This document shows, piece after piece, positions 17,061 through 26,698 of a DNA stretch of 64,000 bases. Every line of letters starts with the position of its first letter. The first letter of the stretch is position 1. Position numbers and translations under genes: made by a program. The DNA is taken from positions 1 to 64,000 of the forward strand of contig JAUIIX010000011.1 of the NCBI GenBank assembly GCA_030431515.1, in the 5' to 3' direction. Source of the stretch: a bacterium. GTDB taxonomy: Bacteria > Bacteroidota > Ignavibacteria > Kapaibacteriales > UBA2268. Under the pieces are notes generated by a model, which saw nothing but the letters and a program-made list of their open reading frames with translations, ran no database searches and was not told the origin of the DNA.

Positions 17061-19856
17061 ATGAGTATTTTTTACATTGTATTATCTTTAATTCTATTAT
17101 CTAATAGTTTAGAAGCAAAAGATGAAGCTGCAATAAATTCACAATTAGTTGAAATGTTGCAAGGACCTAATAATGTAGGCAAGGATTTTTGGATAACTGT
17201 GCCTCCACCATATTTAGTAGCTGACCCTAGTAATTTTACACGAATTTTTGTTGCATCAAAATATGATGCAAATGTGCGTATTAGTAGAATAAATGGTATA
17301 GACATGTCATTACAGTTAATAGCAGGTGAAGTTAAGAGTTTCGATTTAAAACCAGGTGAATGTCAACCTTATGTTCATAATTTAAGTGATAATTATGGCT
17401 TACCTGCTAAAGTTCATGAAAAGAAGGCATTAAAAATAACTTCTGATGTTCCAATAGTAGTATATGTAATGATTAGATACCAATATACTACAGATGGTTT
17501 TATGGCTATTCCTGAACCAGTTTTAGGTAAAGAATATATAGCTACAAATTATGATGCACGGGAATGGAATCCGGGTAGTTTACCAAATTTCTTAACGATT
17601 GTTTCACCTAATGATAATACTAACGTTGAATTCACTTTAGGTGGAAATGATATTTCTCAAGTAAAATTAGAAGATGGAAAAATTCTCAAACCAGGAGATA
17701 AGACTACTTTTTATATGAACAAAGGTGATGTTGTTGTTATTTCAAATATAGAACAAGATGAAACATTATCAGGCTCATTAATTAGTGCAGATAAAGATAT
17801 AGCTGTGATATCTGCAAATTACTGTGCTGACGTACCTCTTAGAGTTAGAGCTTGTGATTATATAGTTGAGATGGAAACACCAATTTCATCTTGGGGAAAT
17901 GTTTATGCTATTCCTAATTTCGAATATAGAGATAAACCAAGTATTCTAAGAGTTTTTGCAAAAGATCCCGAAACTACTGTATATCGAGATGGACAAGAAT
18001 TATTTTATTTTACTAATGGTGTTGGATTAAATGGAGGTAAGCAAAATAATGCTTGGTATGAGACTAGAGTTTGGCCAGTTGGATTAGAAAAAAAGCCAGC
18101 GATTTATAGTTCAGATAAACCTATTTACATTATGCTTTATAATCCATCATCTCAAGATGATGGTCAAGAAACAGATCCGTTTCAGATGTTAATTTCACCA
18201 GTAGAACAATATCAGAAAGAAGTTCTTTTTTATTCACCAAGTGCAGCTGGTGGATCGAATTTTCAATCTAATATTGCAAATGTGATTTTTGAAGTTGACG
18301 AAAAAGGCTTTGTTCCTGAAGATATGATGTTTGGAACAGTAGAGAAAAGTGGTGAAGTAACTTGGGAGTCCTTCAGAAAAGTATATAATGCAGAAGTAGA
18401 TTTATTTACTGAAATTGGATCTGGAATGGATAAAGTAGTTTTGAATAAGAATATGCTAAAGGGGAGTATTTTTGGACATAAACAAATAGAATTACCAGGA
18501 GAAGGCACTTATATCATTAAATCAACGGGATTAGTTAATGTATTTTCGTCTGGTTTTAATAATTATGATTCTTATGGTTTTCCAGCAGGAACTTCAGTTA
18601 AAATTTTAAATTCTGGAGATTCTCTTGCTCCAAAAGTAGAATGGACAATTGGCTGTGATGGAAAAGTAATAGGTGAAACTTCTGAAATGTTTGAAAACAA
18701 CACAAATATTGGTTTATTTGAACCATACTCATTACCTGATGATGCTATAAATTTTAGTCAATTAATTTTAGATGAAGAATTTGTGAAAGGATCGAAAAGT
18801 ATAAATTGGACTGCAAATGTTTTAAATATAGAAGAGCCAGCTTCATTAGTAGTTACTTTTTATGATTTAGCAGGAAATTTCACAAAAGATACAATTAAGT
18901 TTGATCCTAAAGACAACTCATTAGATGATCCAATAGTAAATATTGATGGAGAATTATTACTTTGTAATGAGCAAGAGAGTGTAAGTTTAGTTTTAGAAGA
19001 TGGAAATTATACTGAAATAGAATGGTCAAATGGAGAAACTTCAAAAACTTTAACTACAAACATAGCAGGGGATTATTATGCAACTATTTATGATGATAAT
19101 GGATGTACTAAAACATCTGAAATTTTTAATGTTAAGGTTGCAAATAATAATTTAATTAAGATATTAAAGATTGGTAATAGTATAAGAAATTGTATTGGTG
19201 ATACAGTAAAGTTAAAAATACCCGATACTTATCTTGGTGGGGAAATAACTTGGTCTAATGGTGAAAGTACTAGAGAAGTAAGTATCATAGAAAGTGGAGA
19301 CTATTGGTTTACTTATAATAATGAAGATGATGATTGTGATTACTTTTCAAATACTTATACTGTTGAATTTAATGAAGTTCCAGAAAAACCAATTATTCGT
19401 TTGGAGAACTATCTTTTAAAGGTTGAGACTTCTGAAAATCAAATGGAATGGTATTATGAAGGACAAAATTTTAATAAAACAAACTTGAAAATTATTGCTC
19501 CAACTAAAAATGGAAAATATACTTGTGAAGTGTTTAATTCTGCCGGTTGCTCTACTATGTCAGACGAGTTTGAAGTAGCATTTGTAAGCGTTGAAAAAAT
19601 GACTGGAAATGAATTATCTATAACTCCAAACCCAAATAATGGGAATTTTAATTTAGAAATAAATTCGAAGTATTCTGGAAAAGCAAAACTTACAATATTT
19701 GACTTGAAAGGGCAAGAAGTATTTTCAAAGGATTTGAATCTATCAAAGAATAAATTTGAAGAAAACATTACTTTGAATAATGCAGCTAAAGGTGTTTACT
19801 TGCTAAATATCAAAACAGAATCAGGTGAAGTTAGTAGCAAATTTGTTATAAAATAG
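17061..19856 (+). CDS. T9SS-exported protein with IgGFc-binding-like N-terminal domain
   Basis: A 931-residue exported protein. A signal peptide (IFYIVLSLILLSNSLEA) is followed from about residue 38 by VGKDFWITVPPPYL, SDVPIVVYVMIRYQ and MAIPEPVLGKEYIATNY, the pattern of the IgGFc-binding-protein-like N-terminal domain found in many surface proteins. Two Ig/PKD-like modules follow (EWSNGETSKTL, TWSNGESTREV, each with a conserved Cys pair). The last 80 residues, ITPNPNNGNFNLEI to KGVYLLNIKT, form a T9SS type-A sorting domain that directs transfer across the outer membrane. The role is unknown; an adhesin or matrix protein is likely. It has its own promoter and SD-like GGAG. Confidence 0.85.
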   Translation: MSIFYIVLSLILLSNSLEAKDEAAINSQLVEMLQGPNNVGKDFWITVPPPYLVADPSNFTRIFVASKYDANVRISRINGIDMSLQLIAGEVKSFDLKPGECQPYVHNLSDNYGLPAKVHEKKALKITSDVPIVVYVMIRYQYTTDGFMAIPEPVLGKEYIATNYDAREWNPGSLPNFLTIVSPNDNTNVEFTLGGNDISQVKLEDGKILKPGDKTTFYMNKGDVVVISNIEQDETLSGSLISADKDIAVISANYCADVPLRVRACDYIVEMETPISSWGNVYAIPNFEYRDKPSILRVFAKDPETTVYRDGQELFYFTNGVGLNGGKQNNAWYETRVWPVGLEKKPAIYSSDKPIYIMLYNPSSQDDGQETDPFQMLISPVEQYQKEVLFYSPSAAGGSNFQSNIANVIFEVDEKGFVPEDMMFGTVEKSGEVTWESFRKVYNAEVDLFTEIGSGMDKVVLNKNMLKGSIFGHKQIELPGEGTYIIKSTGLVNVFSSGFNNYDSYGFPAGTSVKILNSGDSLAPKVEWTIGCDGKVIGETSEMFENNTNIGLFEPYSLPDDAINFSQLILDEEFVKGSKSINWTANVLNIEEPASLVVTFYDLAGNFTKDTIKFDPKDNSLDDPIVNIDGELLLCNEQESVSLVLEDGNYTEIEWSNGETSKTLTTNIAGDYYATIYDDNGCTKTSEIFNVKVANNNLIKILKIGNSIRNCIGDTVKLKIPDTYLGGEITWSNGESTREVSIIESGDYWFTYNNEDDDCDYFSNTYTVEFNEVPEKPIIRLENYLLKVETSENQMEWYYEGQNFNKTNLKIIAPTKNGKYTCEVFNSAGCSTMSDEFEVAFVSVEKMTGNELSITPNPNNGNFNLEINSKYSGKAKLTIFDLKGQEVFSKDLNLSKNKFEENITLNNAAKGVYLLNIKTESGEVSSKFVIK

Positions 19857-19883
19857 AATTTGAAATTATATTTTATTAAATTT

Positions 19884-19905
19884 GGGGAGTTTTACTCCCC
19901 ATTTT
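19884..19905 (+). terminator. Hairpin terminator after the 17061 gene
   Basis: GGGGAGT (19884-19890) pairs perfectly with ACTCCCC (19894-19900) around a TTT loop and is followed by ATTTTTATTT. It is the most GC-rich hairpin in this AT-rich region and lies between two same-strand genes. It ends only 8 bases before the next ATG (19914), so it may terminate the upstream transcript or act as a leader hairpin for the downstream gene. Confidence 0.7.
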
Positions 19906-19913
19906 TATTTGGA

Positions 19914-22790
19914 ATGAAAAAAATAATAATATTATTAATATTGATTACTTATATTTCTTTAGCACAAAAATCTAAAGAGAGGGTTAAGCATTTTAATAAC
20001 ATGAGATTCTTAAATTCTAATATTAATAGTAAGTTGAATGAATATAATTTTAAAGATTCAATTGTAAAATTTGAAGAGTTAGGTCCATTCAATACTAAAA
20101 TTACTAATTATGAAAGTCAGGGTTTAGGTAGAATAAATGATGTTTTGCTATCTGAAAATGATAAAAATTTAATTTTGGCAGGTGCTGCTGCAGGTGCTTT
20201 GTGGAAAAGTTTAGATTATGGTCAAAATTGGGAATATGTAAAAACTGGCTTTGGTAACTTTGGAATTTCAAAGTTATATGAGTTTGATGGAGTTGTTTAT
20301 CTTCTGACAGGTGATTCTGAATTATCTAATATTAGTAGTGCATTTTCAAAAGGAATAATTTATTCAGATGATAATCTTAGTACTTTTAAAAAAATTGAGA
20401 TTTTAGATACTTTTGATTTACTATTAACTTCACTTATCGAATTAGATGAGAAACTAATTGTGAGTTCTAACTATGGATTATTTGAAGTTGAAAATAATAA
20501 CTCAAAACTGATTTATAAAAGACAAGGTAAAACATTTCGCTCTCTAACTAAATATAAAAATAATGTTTATTTTAGTTTTTTAGACAAAGATAGTTCAGGT
20601 ATAATTGAATATAATCCAATCACTAAGGATTTTAAAGACATATACTTAGATACTACTTCGAGAATAGAACTCGAGAATCCAATATCAGACCCAGAATATA
20701 TATATGCTTTAATAGCTGAAAAAAATCTATCAAATTTTAGTTTAATTAAAAGTAATGATTTAACATCTTGGATAAATATTAATATTGATAAGTCATTATT
20801 AAAAAATCAATTAGATTATAATTTAGATATTGAGTTTGCTCCTTACTCAAAAGATATAGTACTTTTAGGAGGAGTACCACTTTATAAAAGTAAAAATTCT
20901 TTTAAAGACTTAGAAAAAATCAAAGACCTTCATTTTGATATTCATTCTATTAAATTCCATCCACTTACAAATGATGTATTTGTATGTAGTGATGGAGGAC
21001 TTTATAAAATAAGTAATGACTTTGATAATATTGAATATTTAAGTAAAAGTATGAGTATCAGTCAGATATTTGATTTCGATGTTTCTAAAAACCATAAAGA
21101 TTTAGTAAGTATTGGTGCTATGGATAATGGCACTCTTCTTTATAAAAATGGAGAATGGGAATATATAGGTGCTGGTGATGGAATGACTACAAAATTTATT
21201 GATGATGAAACTCTTATTACCAGCTATCAAAGAGGAAGTATTTTTAAGCATAATTTAAAACTAAATTCTTCGGAACTAATTTCAAATAAGATAATTAATA
21301 GTAGTTTTACACCTTTTTATACAAATTATGAATTTGCTAATGATTCTTTGTTTTATCTGAATAAAAAACTAAATTTATATGATTTAAGTAATGATACATT
21401 AATTACTTTCAAAACTCCAGATTTTGAATTTTCCTCTATTTATAAAGAAAATAATTTTATTTATGCTGGAACAATTAATGGGGAGCTTTTAAAATTTAAT
21501 ATTAAATCCAAAACATTAGAATATTTAAACTCAAATAATTTAATAATTTCTGAAATAAAAAAGAAGGGTGATAAACTTTATATTTCGAGTTCTTCCAATC
21601 TTGTACCAGGTTTATATATTTATAACTTATCAACTAATAAAGTTGAAGTGATTGATGAAGAATTAAGAAAAGTAAGTATAAATTCATTCGATTTGAATGA
21701 ATCTGATTTCTATATTGGGACTGATGATGGCTTGTTGAAATATAATATTGAAAGTAAACAGATCACCAAAATAATCAATTCAAGCATAGATATAGGAGTA
21801 GTTTCAAGAGTTAAATTAAGAGAAGAATTTGATTATTTGTATGTTTCAACATTCTCAAATGGTTTATTTCGTTTAAAACTTAATAATTGTAATCTCGATG
21901 AAGTAAAATTAAATATAAAAGATACAATTTCTATATGTAAATATGACTCAATTAAAGTAGATATTCAAAATTATAATTCTAATTATATTTATACTTTAAA
22001 TAGTTCAAATACTATAAGTAAAGAGATTTACTTAAAAGAAGAAGGAGAGTATTACATTAATGTTGAAAATGAGAATTGTATAAATAATTCTAATTTTTTT
22101 AAAGTTAAATATCTAATAAATCAAGAAGTAAATATATTATCGCCTATGGGAAATGAAATTTGTGATGGTGATTCTATATTAATAAGTTTGAATATTGATC
22201 TTAGTCCTAATACAATTATACAATGGAATAATGGCAAACAAGGTAAAAGTATTTGGGTTAGTGAGGGTGAATATTATGCAACTATTAAAAATAATACGAG
22301 TTGTGATATTTATACTGATACTTTAAGAGTCAATAATTTGCCTTTGCCTAAAAAACCAATTTTAAGTAGAAATGATAGTTATCAAATTACATCAGACACA
22401 ATAGTAGATTGGTATTTGAATGATACATTGGTAAAAAAAGAATCAGATTTTATAAATATTGAAAGTTATGGAAATTATTATTCAAAGAATATTGGAATAA
22501 AGTGTAAAAATGTTTCTGATACTATAACTATTTTGCCAAAAGATGAGATTAAATATTATCCTAATCCTCTTGAAGATGAATTGAATATTGAAACATACTT
22601 TCATAAGGAAATATTTTTCACTATAATATTAAGTGATATGCAGGGCAAAGTCGTCTATAGTGAAAATTTTAAAAATGCTAATAAACCACATTTCATTAAA
22701 ATTAACTTAAAAAATGAAAATAGTGGTTATTATTTTATTAATGTCAAGTACGGTGACAATGTAATCACCGGCAAATTTCTTAAATTATAA
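19914..22790 (+). CDS. T9SS-exported BNR-type beta-propeller protein (paralogue 1)
   Basis: A 958-residue exported protein: signal peptide MKKIIILLILITYISLA, then a beta-propeller of BNR/sortilin type that starts at QGLGRINDVLL and LAGAAAGALWKSLDYGQNW. It has the motifs HFDIH at about residues 340-344, SDGGLYKI just after, AMDNGTLL and GAGDGM near residues 405-425. A region with an Ig-like module (QWNNGKQGKSIWV, conserved Cys) follows. The last 80 residues (KYYPNPLEDELNIE to SGYYFINVKYG) are a T9SS sorting domain. I chose ATG 19914, since the longer TTG start (19860) would run through the terminator hairpin. It is shorter and more diverged than its two paralogues at 22800 and 36442. The function is unknown. 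Confidence 0.82.
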   Translation: MKKIIILLILITYISLAQKSKERVKHFNNMRFLNSNINSKLNEYNFKDSIVKFEELGPFNTKITNYESQGLGRINDVLLSENDKNLILAGAAAGALWKSLDYGQNWEYVKTGFGNFGISKLYEFDGVVYLLTGDSELSNISSAFSKGIIYSDDNLSTFKKIEILDTFDLLLTSLIELDEKLIVSSNYGLFEVENNNSKLIYKRQGKTFRSLTKYKNNVYFSFLDKDSSGIIEYNPITKDFKDIYLDTTSRIELENPISDPEYIYALIAEKNLSNFSLIKSNDLTSWININIDKSLLKNQLDYNLDIEFAPYSKDIVLLGGVPLYKSKNSFKDLEKIKDLHFDIHSIKFHPLTNDVFVCSDGGLYKISNDFDNIEYLSKSMSISQIFDFDVSKNHKDLVSIGAMDNGTLLYKNGEWEYIGAGDGMTTKFIDDETLITSYQRGSIFKHNLKLNSSELISNKIINSSFTPFYTNYEFANDSLFYLNKKLNLYDLSNDTLITFKTPDFEFSSIYKENNFIYAGTINGELLKFNIKSKTLEYLNSNNLIISEIKKKGDKLYISSSSNLVPGLYIYNLSTNKVEVIDEELRKVSINSFDLNESDFYIGTDDGLLKYNIESKQITKIINSSIDIGVVSRVKLREEFDYLYVSTFSNGLFRLKLNNCNLDEVKLNIKDTISICKYDSIKVDIQNYNSNYIYTLNSSNTISKEIYLKEEGEYYINVENENCINNSNFFKVKYLINQEVNILSPMGNEICDGDSILISLNIDLSPNTIIQWNNGKQGKSIWVSEGEYYATIKNNTSCDIYTDTLRVNNLPLPKKPILSRNDSYQITSDTIVDWYLNDTLVKKESDFINIESYGNYYSKNIGIKCKNVSDTITILPKDEIKYYPNPLEDELNIETYFHKEIFFTIILSDMQGKVVYSENFKNANKPHFIKINLKNENSGYYFINVKYGDNVITGKFLKL

Positions 22791-22799
22791 GGTGTTTAT

Positions 22800-25700
22800 A
22801 TGTTGAAAAATCTCTTAATTATCAGTGTATTAATTGCTTCAATTAACAATCTATTTTCTGCAAATAAATTGACAAATCAAGAAAAAGAAATATTAAATGT
22901 TAAAACTGAAAAATATGAAGATGCAGTTATTAGATTTAAAGAATTGTACAATAAAGATGTAACTGAATTAAAGAAGTATAAACATTTTCAAAGATGGAAT
23001 TATTTTTGGGGTAATAGATTAAATTCTGAAGGTACACCTGATATGAATGAAATTTTAAATGAAATCTATAAAGAAAATAATAAATTAAATCAAAATCAGC
23101 TTTTAACATCCGAAGTTACTTGGGAGGCATTTGGTCCTTCTAATTCACCTATCAATGATGAAGGTTTAGGAAGAATAAATGTGGTAAAATTTCACCCGCA
23201 GAACTCAAGAATAATTTATATAGGTTCTGCTTCTGGAGGTGCTTGGGTATCTAAAAATAATGGTGAAACTTGGAGTTTATTACCTACAACTGATTTTCTT
23301 AGCTTATCCATTGCTGATATTGAAATTTGTAAAAATAATCCAAATGTAATATATATTGCAACATCTGATCCGAATTCGGCTTCAGGTATTTCTGGTCCAG
23401 TTTATGGAATTGGTTTAATTAAATCAACTGATGGTGGTAATACTTTTGCACCGACTTCTTTAAAATATAATTTAGATAATCAAACATTTGCAACTTCTAT
23501 TGTTGTACATCCTGAAGACGAAAATATTATTTGGGTAGGAACTGACAACGGTGTAGTAAAATCAACAGATGGAGGAGATACTTTTATTAATTTAGGTCCT
23601 CAAATTTTTGTTAAAGATTTAGAATTACATCCTACTAACCCTGATATTATTTATGCTGGAGCATATATAAGAAGTCAAGATAATGCCAGAGTTTATAAAT
23701 CTGATGAAGGTGGAGAAAAATGGAAGTTAGTTCAATCTTATTCAGGAGCAGTAAGAACTGAATTAGCAGTTACTCCTGCTATGCCTAATAGAGTTGTTTC
23801 GATTGTTTCTCAATCAAGACCATATAGTTATCATTCTTACAATATTTCTGATGATAGTGGAGAAACTTGGAAAGTTCAATCTGATAAAGATAATCATGCT
23901 AATGTGTTAGGTAGAAATCATGGAGCTTACCCAGCTCAAAATACTACATTACAAGACCAAGGTTGGTATGACTTATGTGTTGCAGTTAGCCCAACTAATC
24001 CTAACTTTACTATAGTAGGTGGCATTTGGCTATGGGGTTCAGCAAATGCTGGAGTAAATTTTCAAGAGTATGTTGAATCTTATCATGTTGACCAACATTA
24101 TTTAGAATTTTCACCTTCAGGTGATACTGTTTATATTGGAAATGATGGTGGTCTTTATAGATTTATTCCTAAAACTAATGAATATGAATTTATTAGTGAA
24201 GGAATGAATATTACTCAATTTTATAAAATGTCAGTTAATCAAGACAATTTGAATATGGTTATTGCAGGTGCTCAGGACAATAATACTATGTTAAAAAGAG
24301 CAAATGGGAACTGGTATAATGTAAGAGGTGGAGATGGTATGGATTGTCATTTTGATCCAAAAGATCCAAACTATGTGTATGCTTCATCTCAAAATGGTAA
24401 TTTTGGTTACTCTACAAATGGAGGTAATAACTTCAGACAGTGTATCAGTTCTTATAATACTAATGGTGAAGAAGGTGCATGGGTAACACCTTTTGCCGTT
24501 GACCCTATTAAAACAGGTTATGTTTATGCTGGATATTATAATGTATGGAGAAATACAAATCATGGACAATCTACTAAATGGGAAAAAATATCTGATTTTG
24601 GAACATCAAGTTCACTGAAAATATTAACTATAGCACCAAGTAATTCTGACTATATTTATGCTAGTGAAGGAGGTACAATTAGGTTTACTAGCAATGGGGG
24701 GCAATCTTGGTCTAATATTCCGAGTCCTGGTGGTACTGTTTCTGATATTGAAGTTAATCCTTCTGATCCAGCTAAGATATATGCATCACTATCTAACTAT
24801 AATAGGTTAAATAAAGTATTTGAATATGATCCAACAAGTAAGAAATGGAATAATATGACTGGAAATTTACCAAATGTACCAGTCAATAGTATTAAATATC
24901 AAGCTAATTCTCCTGAAAGGTTATTTGTAGGGACTGATATTGGAGTATATTATACTGACTATAATTCAAGATATTGGGAAAGATATGGAGAAGGTTTACC
25001 ATTTACTTTAGTTTCTGATATTGAAATATTAGAGGAAAGTAATAAAATTTTTATTTCTACTTATGGTAGAGGGATTTGGAGTACAGATTTGATTGATTGT
25101 AATTCTGAAAAATTAGAAATATTTACTGATCAAGAATTAGAATTCTGTTTTGGAGATTCTATTAAACTTGAATTATTAGATGATGTTGATCCTAATAATG
25201 TTTTATGGTCAACTGGTGAAAAAGGAAAGTCAATATGGGTAAAAGACAAGGGATCATATTCTGTTTCATTAAAAGAAAACGATGGTTGTACTTCAAAATC
25301 AAATTATATTGAAGTAAATACAATTTCTGTATCAGATGTGAATCTTAAATCTTCAAGAGGTGAATTTATTTGTCAAAATGATTCAACTAAATTAACTGCT
25401 AATTTTGGTCATCCTGAATATATTTGGGAAAATGGAGAAACGGGACTTTCTCGTTGGGTTTATGAACCTGGAACTTATAGTATTAAAGTAAGAAATAAAA
25501 ATGGTTGTTTTAGTTTCGATACTATTACTATTAAAGAATTTATTGTTGAGAAACCAGAAATTGAGTTAATTGATAGTGTATTATCAACAGATGCTGAAGG
25601 TTTTTTACAATGGTATTACAATGGTGAATATGTTGAAGGTGCTAATTCATCAACATTTAGACCAATTGATAAAGGTGAAGTAATGGTTGAAGCTAGGGAA

Positions 25701-26012
25701 AATGGATGTAATGAGTTTTCTGATTCATTTTTCTATGAGTATTCAAGTGTAGACTATTCTGATTATTTCAAGATATTTCCTAATCCAACTAACGGTATAG
25801 TCAATATTTCATTATCTGAGAAAGTGATAACAGATATTACATTTGAAATAATAGATTTAAATGGAAATAACATTGATCTTAAATCATCAAAGATAAATAA
25901 AAAATCTAATCAAATTCAAATAAACATATCTGAATTGATAAATGGAACATATATATTAAATTTAAAATTTAATAATCAAAAATTCACGTCTAAAATAATA
26001 TTAAACAAATGA
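22800..26012 (+). CDS. T9SS-exported BNR-type beta-propeller protein (paralogue 2)
   Basis: A 1070-residue exported protein with a signal peptide (LKNLLIISVLIASINNLFSA). A leader region follows with the motif FQRWNYFWGNR near residue 64. The beta-propeller begins with GLGRINVVKFHP and GSASGGAWVSKNNGETW and contains repeated Asp-box-like S-x-D-x-G-x-x-W strands (STDGGNTF, SDEGGEKW, SDDSGETW, STNGGNNF). HVDQH is at about residues 429-433, followed by GNDGGLYRF, AQDNNTML and GGDGM. Two Ig/PKD-like Cys modules precede the T9SS sorting domain (IFPNPTNGIVNISL). An SD-like AAGGTG precedes the ATG. The stop overlaps ruvA by 4 bases. The molecular activity is not known. Confidence 0.85.
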   Translation: MLKNLLIISVLIASINNLFSANKLTNQEKEILNVKTEKYEDAVIRFKELYNKDVTELKKYKHFQRWNYFWGNRLNSEGTPDMNEILNEIYKENNKLNQNQLLTSEVTWEAFGPSNSPINDEGLGRINVVKFHPQNSRIIYIGSASGGAWVSKNNGETWSLLPTTDFLSLSIADIEICKNNPNVIYIATSDPNSASGISGPVYGIGLIKSTDGGNTFAPTSLKYNLDNQTFATSIVVHPEDENIIWVGTDNGVVKSTDGGDTFINLGPQIFVKDLELHPTNPDIIYAGAYIRSQDNARVYKSDEGGEKWKLVQSYSGAVRTELAVTPAMPNRVVSIVSQSRPYSYHSYNISDDSGETWKVQSDKDNHANVLGRNHGAYPAQNTTLQDQGWYDLCVAVSPTNPNFTIVGGIWLWGSANAGVNFQEYVESYHVDQHYLEFSPSGDTVYIGNDGGLYRFIPKTNEYEFISEGMNITQFYKMSVNQDNLNMVIAGAQDNNTMLKRANGNWYNVRGGDGMDCHFDPKDPNYVYASSQNGNFGYSTNGGNNFRQCISSYNTNGEEGAWVTPFAVDPIKTGYVYAGYYNVWRNTNHGQSTKWEKISDFGTSSSLKILTIAPSNSDYIYASEGGTIRFTSNGGQSWSNIPSPGGTVSDIEVNPSDPAKIYASLSNYNRLNKVFEYDPTSKKWNNMTGNLPNVPVNSIKYQANSPERLFVGTDIGVYYTDYNSRYWERYGEGLPFTLVSDIEILEESNKIFISTYGRGIWSTDLIDCNSEKLEIFTDQELEFCFGDSIKLELLDDVDPNNVLWSTGEKGKSIWVKDKGSYSVSLKENDGCTSKSNYIEVNTISVSDVNLKSSRGEFICQNDSTKLTANFGHPEYIWENGETGLSRWVYEPGTYSIKVRNKNGCFSFDTITIKEFIVEKPEIELIDSVLSTDAEGFLQWYYNGEYVEGANSSTFRPIDKGEVMVEARENGCNEFSDSFFYEYSSVDYSDYFKIFPNPTNGIVNISLSEKVITDITFEIIDLNGNNIDLKSSKINKKSNQIQINISELINGTYILNLKFNNQKFTSKIILNK

Positions 26013-26599
26013 TAGCAAACTTAAACGGTAAAATATTAGATAAAGAAAGTACTAAAGTAATTATTGATGTAAATGGTGTTGGTTATGAAGTTTTTGCTTC
26101 AACCAACACTATTTCTAAAATAGGTGAAATTTCTGATAAAACTAGTTTGTTTATTGTTACTATAGTTAGGGAAGACGCACTTTTATTATATGGATTTGTG
26201 ACTAAAGAAGAAAAAATGCTTTTTAATATGCTTATTTCAATTAATAAAATAGGACCTAAAATAGCATTGGGTATTCTTTCAGCTATATCACCTTCAGAAT
26301 TACAATCGATAGTACTATCAGGAAACTCACATGCTCTTTCAAAATTACCTGGAATAGGTGCAAAGACTGCTCCAAAAATTATTTTAGAATTAAAAGATAA
26401 AATAAGTAAATTAAATATTGAAAACAACTTAAATTCTTCATCAATTATGATAAATGAAGCAATTTCAGCTCTTGTATCTCTTGGATATTCAAGTGTATTA
26501 GCTCAAAAGTCTGTTATGAAAGCAAGTGAAGAATTTGCTGAAAAAGAAATAAATATTGAAGACTTAATTAGAAAGTCTTTGAAAAATGCAACAAAATAA
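26009..26599 (+). CDS. ruvA: Holliday junction branch migration protein RuvA
   Basis: Tetrameric subunit that binds four-way DNA junctions and loads the RuvB motor during recombination. The 196-residue protein shows the N-terminal OB fold (MIANLNGKILDK to VNGVGYEVF), a first helix-hairpin-helix (LISINKIGPKIALGIL) and a second (LSKLPGIGAKTAPKIILELK), then a C-terminal three-helix domain (EAISALVSLGYSSVLAQKSV) that contacts RuvB. The second hairpin has AP where many homologues have AE/AQ. The ATGA overlap with the preceding T9SS gene is unusual context. ruvB and ruvC are not in the window. Confidence 0.95.
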   Translation: MIANLNGKILDKESTKVIIDVNGVGYEVFASTNTISKIGEISDKTSLFIVTIVREDALLLYGFVTKEEKMLFNMLISINKIGPKIALGILSAISPSELQSIVLSGNSHALSKLPGIGAKTAPKIILELKDKISKLNIENNLNSSSIMINEAISALVSLGYSSVLAQKSVMKASEEFAEKEINIEDLIRKSLKNATK

Positions 26600-26612
26600 T
26601 TAACATTTTTCT

Positions 26613-26620
26613 TAATTTTG
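26613..26620 (+). promoter_or_regulatory. Candidate -7 box for nuoGHI
   Basis: TAATTTTG matches TAnnTTTG exactly and lies 78 bases before the nuoG ATG. The leader ends with GAAAGGGG, an SD-like run. No -33 TTTG is seen at the usual distance, and the region is AT-rich. Confidence 0.35.
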
Positions 26621-26698
26621 TTTATTATTCCAGCTATTTTTATTAATTTTACAAAATTAAAAATAAAAAACTGAAAAAATATTCCGAAAGGGGTTCGT

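Noticed and set aside
19860-19913. TTG start at 19860 for the propeller gene
   Set aside because: It would translate through the terminator hairpin; ATG 19914 starts a good signal peptide.
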